Source of the DNA: Chlamydiota bacterium | GTDB taxonomy: Bacteria > Auribacterota > UBA3054 > B51-G9 | Reading direction: 5' to 3' | DNA: 8,145 nucleotides | Assembly (NCBI GenBank): GCA_030596365.1 | Contig: JAUVKG010000112.1 | Coordinates: 1-8,145, forward strand | Shown here: in pieces, positions 5,566-8,145 of the stretch | Numbering within the stretch: position 1 is the stretch's first letter | Layout of the letters: each line of letters begins with the position of its first letter | Made by a program: the position numbers and the translations under genes | Notes under the pieces: model-generated | What the model was told of the DNA's origin: nothing | The model's input: only the letters and a program-made list of their open reading frames with translations | Databases searched by the model: none

Positions 5566-7206
5566 TTATTGCTGCTCTTGCTGCTGTGCTGTCTCTATAA
5601 TTTTCAAATTCTTTGCTCCCTGCATTAGCCAGGAATTAATCAGCATACCTGCTTCCTGCTGAAATAATTTTTTCTTTAACTCATCCTCTTCAGTGTACAT
5701 AAGCGAATTGTCCGCATCATAATATTCAATGGGACACGCGAGCATATAACCTGAAACAAATGGAACAACAACAGATACATTCACAGGAAAAGCGAATAAT
5801 CTTGATACAATTTCCGCGGGGCAGCCGACCTCTTGAATTCCTGAATTTCTGTCAAGAGGAACCGTTATTTCCGGTTTATATCCCAGAGATTTTGCTGCGT
5901 CTACAAAACCTTTTTTGGATTTCGATATCGTCTGACGTAATTGTTCAGCGACCTGTCTTGCCGATGCAAGTGACCTGCGTCTTATTATTTCTTTTTCAAC
6001 AAGTATATTAACACCTTTTTCATCAAGTTCCGGCAAATATGTATCTCTTTTATTTTTTACCACATACATTAAAAAACTATCATCCGGCAACTGAACCAAA
6101 TCACTTGCTTCACCCTCTTTCGCTGAAAGGGCTAAACGAACAATTTCATAACTATTACTAATGCCGGGAATTTGATCTTCTAATGCTATCAATCCGGTTT
6201 CAACAGTTGGAATATTCAATTTTTTCGCGTTATCGTGAAACGCTTTTGTTCTCTTGCCGGAATCATTCGATGTAGTGTCCCCCATTGCAAAGTACAACTG
6301 TTCAAGCTTGTCATAAGCGATTTCAATTGCACGTTGTTCAATTAGTTCTTTTTTTATTTCAGGTTTAACTTTTTCAAAAGACTTGAATTCACTTACTTCC
6401 ACGGTTGCAGAATCAACATCATTAGTAATTGCAAATTTATCTTTATTTTCATCATAATATTCCTGCAGTTCCGTATCTTCAAGAACAACTTTCTCAGGAA
6501 GCGTTTTTACCACAGCAAATGCGATATCTACCTGTTGAGGCACGCGAAAACTTTCCTGATTAGTGAAGAAAAATTCTTCAATTTCGTTGGTTGCAACGAT
6601 TTGACCTTTAAAGAAATTCGTATAATAAAACGGCACATAAGCAATTTTTACCAACGTATTGTTAACATCATAAGCCTGTTTCAGATCATCATCAGTAATT
6701 ATTACCGCAGAACTTAAATAACGTTTGACTTTTTCAATCATAAGCTCTTCACGTATATGATTCTCAAATTCACGCGGTGTCATTGCACCGGCAATTTTAT
6801 GCACAAAATTATTGTAAGCGACAGGATTAAATGAACCGGCTTTCCCGAACACAAGTTTTTCAATCGCATTTCTGACTTCATCCTTACTTACAGTTATTCC
6901 ATCTTTCTCCGCCTGATTAATTTCAACGATTCTTCGCCATCCTTCCTGTTTTAAAACATCCCCGTTAGGCATAAGTTCAGGAGGATATCTTAAGAAGACC
7001 TTCATATAAATCATCGCGCCTCTAATTGCATGATTAAGGTCCTCCTGAGTTATTATTCTGTCATCGATTATACCTACCTGTTCAGCTTGTCTTGAATTAC
7101 TGAATACGTCACCTCCGCGACCATAAAACCAAACAAAAGTTATAATGATCACTACAAGAACGACCCAAAGAATTGGCCGTTGTCTCTTTCTAAAAATGTG
7201 TAACAT
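5566..7206 (-). CDS. Membrane-anchored SurA/PpiD-like folding factor (degenerate parvulin PPIase)
   Basis: The protein has 546 residues. A short basic N-terminus (MLHIFRKRQR) and one helix (11-28) anchor it with the rest in the periplasm, as in PpiD. Residues 40-165 resemble the SurA N-terminal chaperone domain, including a VGIIDDRIITQEDL start (44-57). Residues 330-395 look like the second half of a parvulin domain (ETGLI, IPGIS, AKEGEASDLVQLPDDSFLMYVVKNKR), but a full parvulin active site is not visible, so chaperone function is more likely than strong isomerase activity. A predicted helical C-terminus follows, ending in a Gln-rich tail (QQQEQQ). Proteins of this kind assist folding of exported and outer-membrane proteins. 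The start is supported by GGAG five bases upstream. It lies 40 bases after leuD and 84 before prs, so shared transcription is plausible. Confidence 0.8.
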   Translation of the reverse strand: MLHIFRKRQRPILWVVLVVIIITFVWFYGRGGDVFSNSRQAEQVGIIDDRIITQEDLNHAIRGAMIYMKVFLRYPPELMPNGDVLKQEGWRRIVEINQAEKDGITVSKDEVRNAIEKLVFGKAGSFNPVAYNNFVHKIAGAMTPREFENHIREELMIEKVKRYLSSAVIITDDDLKQAYDVNNTLVKIAYVPFYYTNFFKGQIVATNEIEEFFFTNQESFRVPQQVDIAFAVVKTLPEKVVLEDTELQEYYDENKDKFAITNDVDSATVEVSEFKSFEKVKPEIKKELIEQRAIEIAYDKLEQLYFAMGDTTSNDSGKRTKAFHDNAKKLNIPTVETGLIALEDQIPGISNSYEIVRLALSAKEGEASDLVQLPDDSFLMYVVKNKRDTYLPELDEKGVNILVEKEIIRRRSLASARQVAEQLRQTISKSKKGFVDAAKSLGYKPEITVPLDRNSGIQEVGCPAEIVSRLFAFPVNVSVVVPFVSGYMLACPIEYYDADNSLMYTEEDELKKKLFQQEAGMLINSWLMQGAKNLKIIETAQQQEQQ

Positions 7207-7211
7207 AGTTA

Positions 7212-7215
7212 CTCC
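7212..7215 (-). promoter_or_regulatory. Shine-Dalgarno GGAG for the SurA/PpiD-like gene
   Basis: On the minus strand ACGGAGTAACT precedes the ATG at 7206, giving GGAG with a 5-base spacer. It is the only clear Shine-Dalgarno among the five genes. Confidence 0.65.
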
Positions 7216-7246
7216 GTACTATTTATGTTATGAATTAAATGTTTTT

Positions 7247-7783
7247 CTAACTGCACAGTCCTGCCTTTCTGGCATACTCAAAAATTCCACCTGAATCAAT
7301 TACATCTTTCGCAGCGCCAAGCGGTAAAGTTTCAAATGTTTTGTTGTTTGTTTTGTTTACAATAATATTTCCCTCAATATTTATTTCCGCTTCATCTCCG
7401 GTGGAAAAAATATCACATAACCTTTCCAGAACTTCCAAAGGATAAACTTCTCCCGTCGCAATACAGTTCCTAAAAAATATTCTCGCGAAGGATTCAGCAA
7501 TAACCGCTTCAACGCCTGCAGCGCCAAGCGCGACAGGGGCATGTTCACGCGATGACCCGCAGCCAAAATTTCTTCCTGCTATTATAATTGAATATTCGGC
7601 TTTCTTTTCACCCGGCTTCATGAAAGGCAGATAAGAATCCGGCAAGCCTGCTAAAGCGTGCGTTCCAAGCTCAACATATTCTTCAGGAATTGTCGGTACA
7701 AGGTTCAAAAAATTAGCGGGGATGATCTGATCGGTATCAATATCATCTTTCAGCACATATACTTTTCCTTTTATAATAGCCAT
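7247..7783 (-). CDS. leuD: 3-isopropylmalate dehydratase small subunit
   Basis: The small subunit works with LeuC to isomerise 2-isopropylmalate to 3-isopropylmalate in leucine synthesis, in the cytoplasm. The family signature [12 protein letters not shown] is at 72-83, preceded by [13 protein letters not shown] (14-26); the [16 protein letters not shown] helix-strand (91-106) is also typical. At 178 residues it belongs to the short LeuD/HacB-like group of many anaerobes and archaea, not the about 200-residue enterobacterial form. A homoaconitase-type role cannot be fully ruled out from sequence alone. leuC is not in the window and may lie upstream beyond 8145 or elsewhere. There is no Shine-Dalgarno; a heptamer array starts 6 bases upstream of the ATG. 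The stop is TAG. Confidence 0.92.
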   Translation of the reverse strand: MAIIKGKVYVLKDDIDTDQIIPANFLNLVPTIPEEYVELGTHALAGLPDSYLPFMKPGEKKAEYSIIIAGRNFGCGSSREHAPVALGAAGVEAVIAESFARIFFRNCIATGEVYPLEVLERLCDIFSTGDEAEINIEGNIIVNKTNNKTFETLPLGAAKDVIDSGGIFEYARKAGLCS

Positions 7784-7789
7784 TATATT

Positions 7790-7817
7790 TTAGATTTGTG
7801 ATTTGTGATTTTAGATT
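7790..7817. repeat. Four heptamers abutting the leuD start
   Basis: The units are TTAGATT, TGTGATT, TGTGATT and TTAGATT, so the array is itself arranged symmetrically (A-B-B-A). It begins 6 bases upstream of the start codon and so forms most of the leuD 5' leader. Confidence 0.8.
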
Positions 7818-7820
7818 AAA

Positions 7821-7878
7821 TCCCCTCTTGTCGAAGATCCCGAGTATTCCCTCGGGGAGAGGGGTGCCCGCAGGGCGG
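7821..7878. repeat. Palindromic repeat element, copy B
   Basis: Outer arms CCCCTCT (7822-7828) and AGAGGGG (7858-7864) enclose CCCGAG-TATTCC-CTCGGG (7839-7856). A second small hairpin follows, GCCC-GCA-GGGC (7866-7876). The 18-base inner word is the exact reverse complement of 1906-1923. The layout resembles REP-like intergenic elements, but I cannot name a family. Confidence 0.65.
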
Positions 7879-7883
7879 GGTGT

Positions 7884-7916
7884 GTTATCAGTTATCAGTT
7901 ATCAGTTATCAGTTAT
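7884..7916. repeat. GTTATCA heptamer array
   Basis: Four exact copies of GTTATCA (7884-7911) are followed by a partial fifth unit. A related CAGTTATAAGG word reappears at 8001, on the far side of the GC-rich module, as if the module sits inside the array. Confidence 0.85.
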
Positions 7917-7917
7917 T

Positions 7918-7998
7918 CGATGTTCGCGAAGCGCCCGGCGTATTTCGGGCGATGTTCGCGTTAGCGCCCCGCGCCCGGAGAGTTTCGGGTATGCCGGG
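7918..7998. repeat. GC-rich double module inside the heptamer array
   Basis: CGATGTTCGCG occurs at 7918-7928 and 7950-7960, a 32-base period. Each copy is followed by a GCGCCCGG...TTTCGGG hairpin; the first has perfect arms CGCCCG (7932-7937) and CGGGCG (7946-7951). The module ends in TATGCCGGGGT, close to the CATGCCGGGGT that ends the 20-base module inside the redox gene (680-690). Confidence 0.6.
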
Positions 7999-8112
7999 GT
8001 CAGTTATAAGGTCATAAAATTTTTCTTTACTTTTTACTTGATAGTGAACATGAGTACAGTGTTACTTCGTTAGGAAAATTCGATATTGGAACTTTTCTTC
8101 ATTATTTTAAGT

Positions 8113-8145
8113 CTCAACTCCGAACTCTCAACTCTCAACTTTCAA
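8113..8145. repeat. CTCAACT heptamer array at the window edge
   Basis: The units are CTCAACT, CCGAACT, CTCAACT, CTCAACT and a partial TTCAA. The array continues to, and probably past, the window edge. Confidence 0.85.

Larger units (their letters stand above)
7784..8145. other. Non-coding region upstream of leuD, filled with repeats
   Basis: This 362-base stretch carries no credible gene. The open frame on the plus strand at 7798-8073 is made of repeat DNA. It contains two heptamer arrays near leuD, a palindromic element, a GC-rich double module and a third heptamer array at the edge. 8011-8110 is AT-rich with no recognised motif, and no clear leuD promoter could be named. Confidence 0.7.

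Noticed and set aside
7884..7916. Possible CRISPR array from evenly spaced repeats
   Set aside because: Units of 7 bases are directly adjacent with no spacers, so this is a simple tandem repeat.
7798..8073. Plus-strand open frame of 91 codons upstream of leuD
   Set aside because: It is made of heptamer and GC-rich repeat DNA, and its product is low-complexity with no family resemblance.

Overview
All five protein-coding genes in this window lie on the minus strand. Read in the direction of transcription (right to left), they are leuD (3-isopropylmalate dehydratase small subunit), a membrane-anchored SurA/PpiD-type folding factor, a long-form ribose-phosphate pyrophosphokinase (prs), a secreted clan GH-A-like glycoside hydrolase, and a three-part membrane redox protein. 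The last gene joins a CcdA/TauE-like membrane domain, a periplasmic FMN-binding domain and a NosR/NapH-type polyferredoxin membrane domain. No RNA gene, CRISPR array or intact insertion sequence was found.

The DNA is AT-rich. The SurA/PpiD gene and the secreted hydrolase point to a Gram-negative cell envelope. Four of the five genes lack a clear Shine-Dalgarno sequence. The long PRPP synthetase, the planctomycete/lentisphaera-like hydrolase and the abundant heptamer repeats would fit an uncultured member of the PVC/Omnitrophota area, but that placement is an inference with low confidence.

Layout: 1-1708 holds the redox gene; its annotated end at 227 is an in-frame TAG, and a homologous C-terminus continues in the same frame to the window edge. 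1709-1963 is an intergenic stretch with a promoter/operator palindrome, a hairpin and a palindromic repeat. 1964-3937 is the hydrolase. 3938-4287 is non-coding and rich in inverted repeats. 4288-5481 is prs, 5566-7206 the folding factor and 7247-7783 leuD; these three are closely spaced (84 and 40 bases) and may be co-transcribed. 7784-8145 is a repeat-filled upstream region.

The most unusual features are these. (1) The amber codon interrupts an otherwise intact iron-sulfur flavoprotein gene. (2) Short tandem repeats, mostly 7-mers and with a different word at each place, sit at almost every gene boundary. They have also entered two coding sequences: the signal peptide of the hydrolase (exactly 21 bases, frame preserved) and the inter-domain linker of the redox protein (heptamers flanking a 20-base palindromic module). 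(3) A perfect 18-base word occurs at both ends of the window inside larger palindromic elements. (4) Two 21-base hairpins downstream of prs show a compensatory base-pair change.
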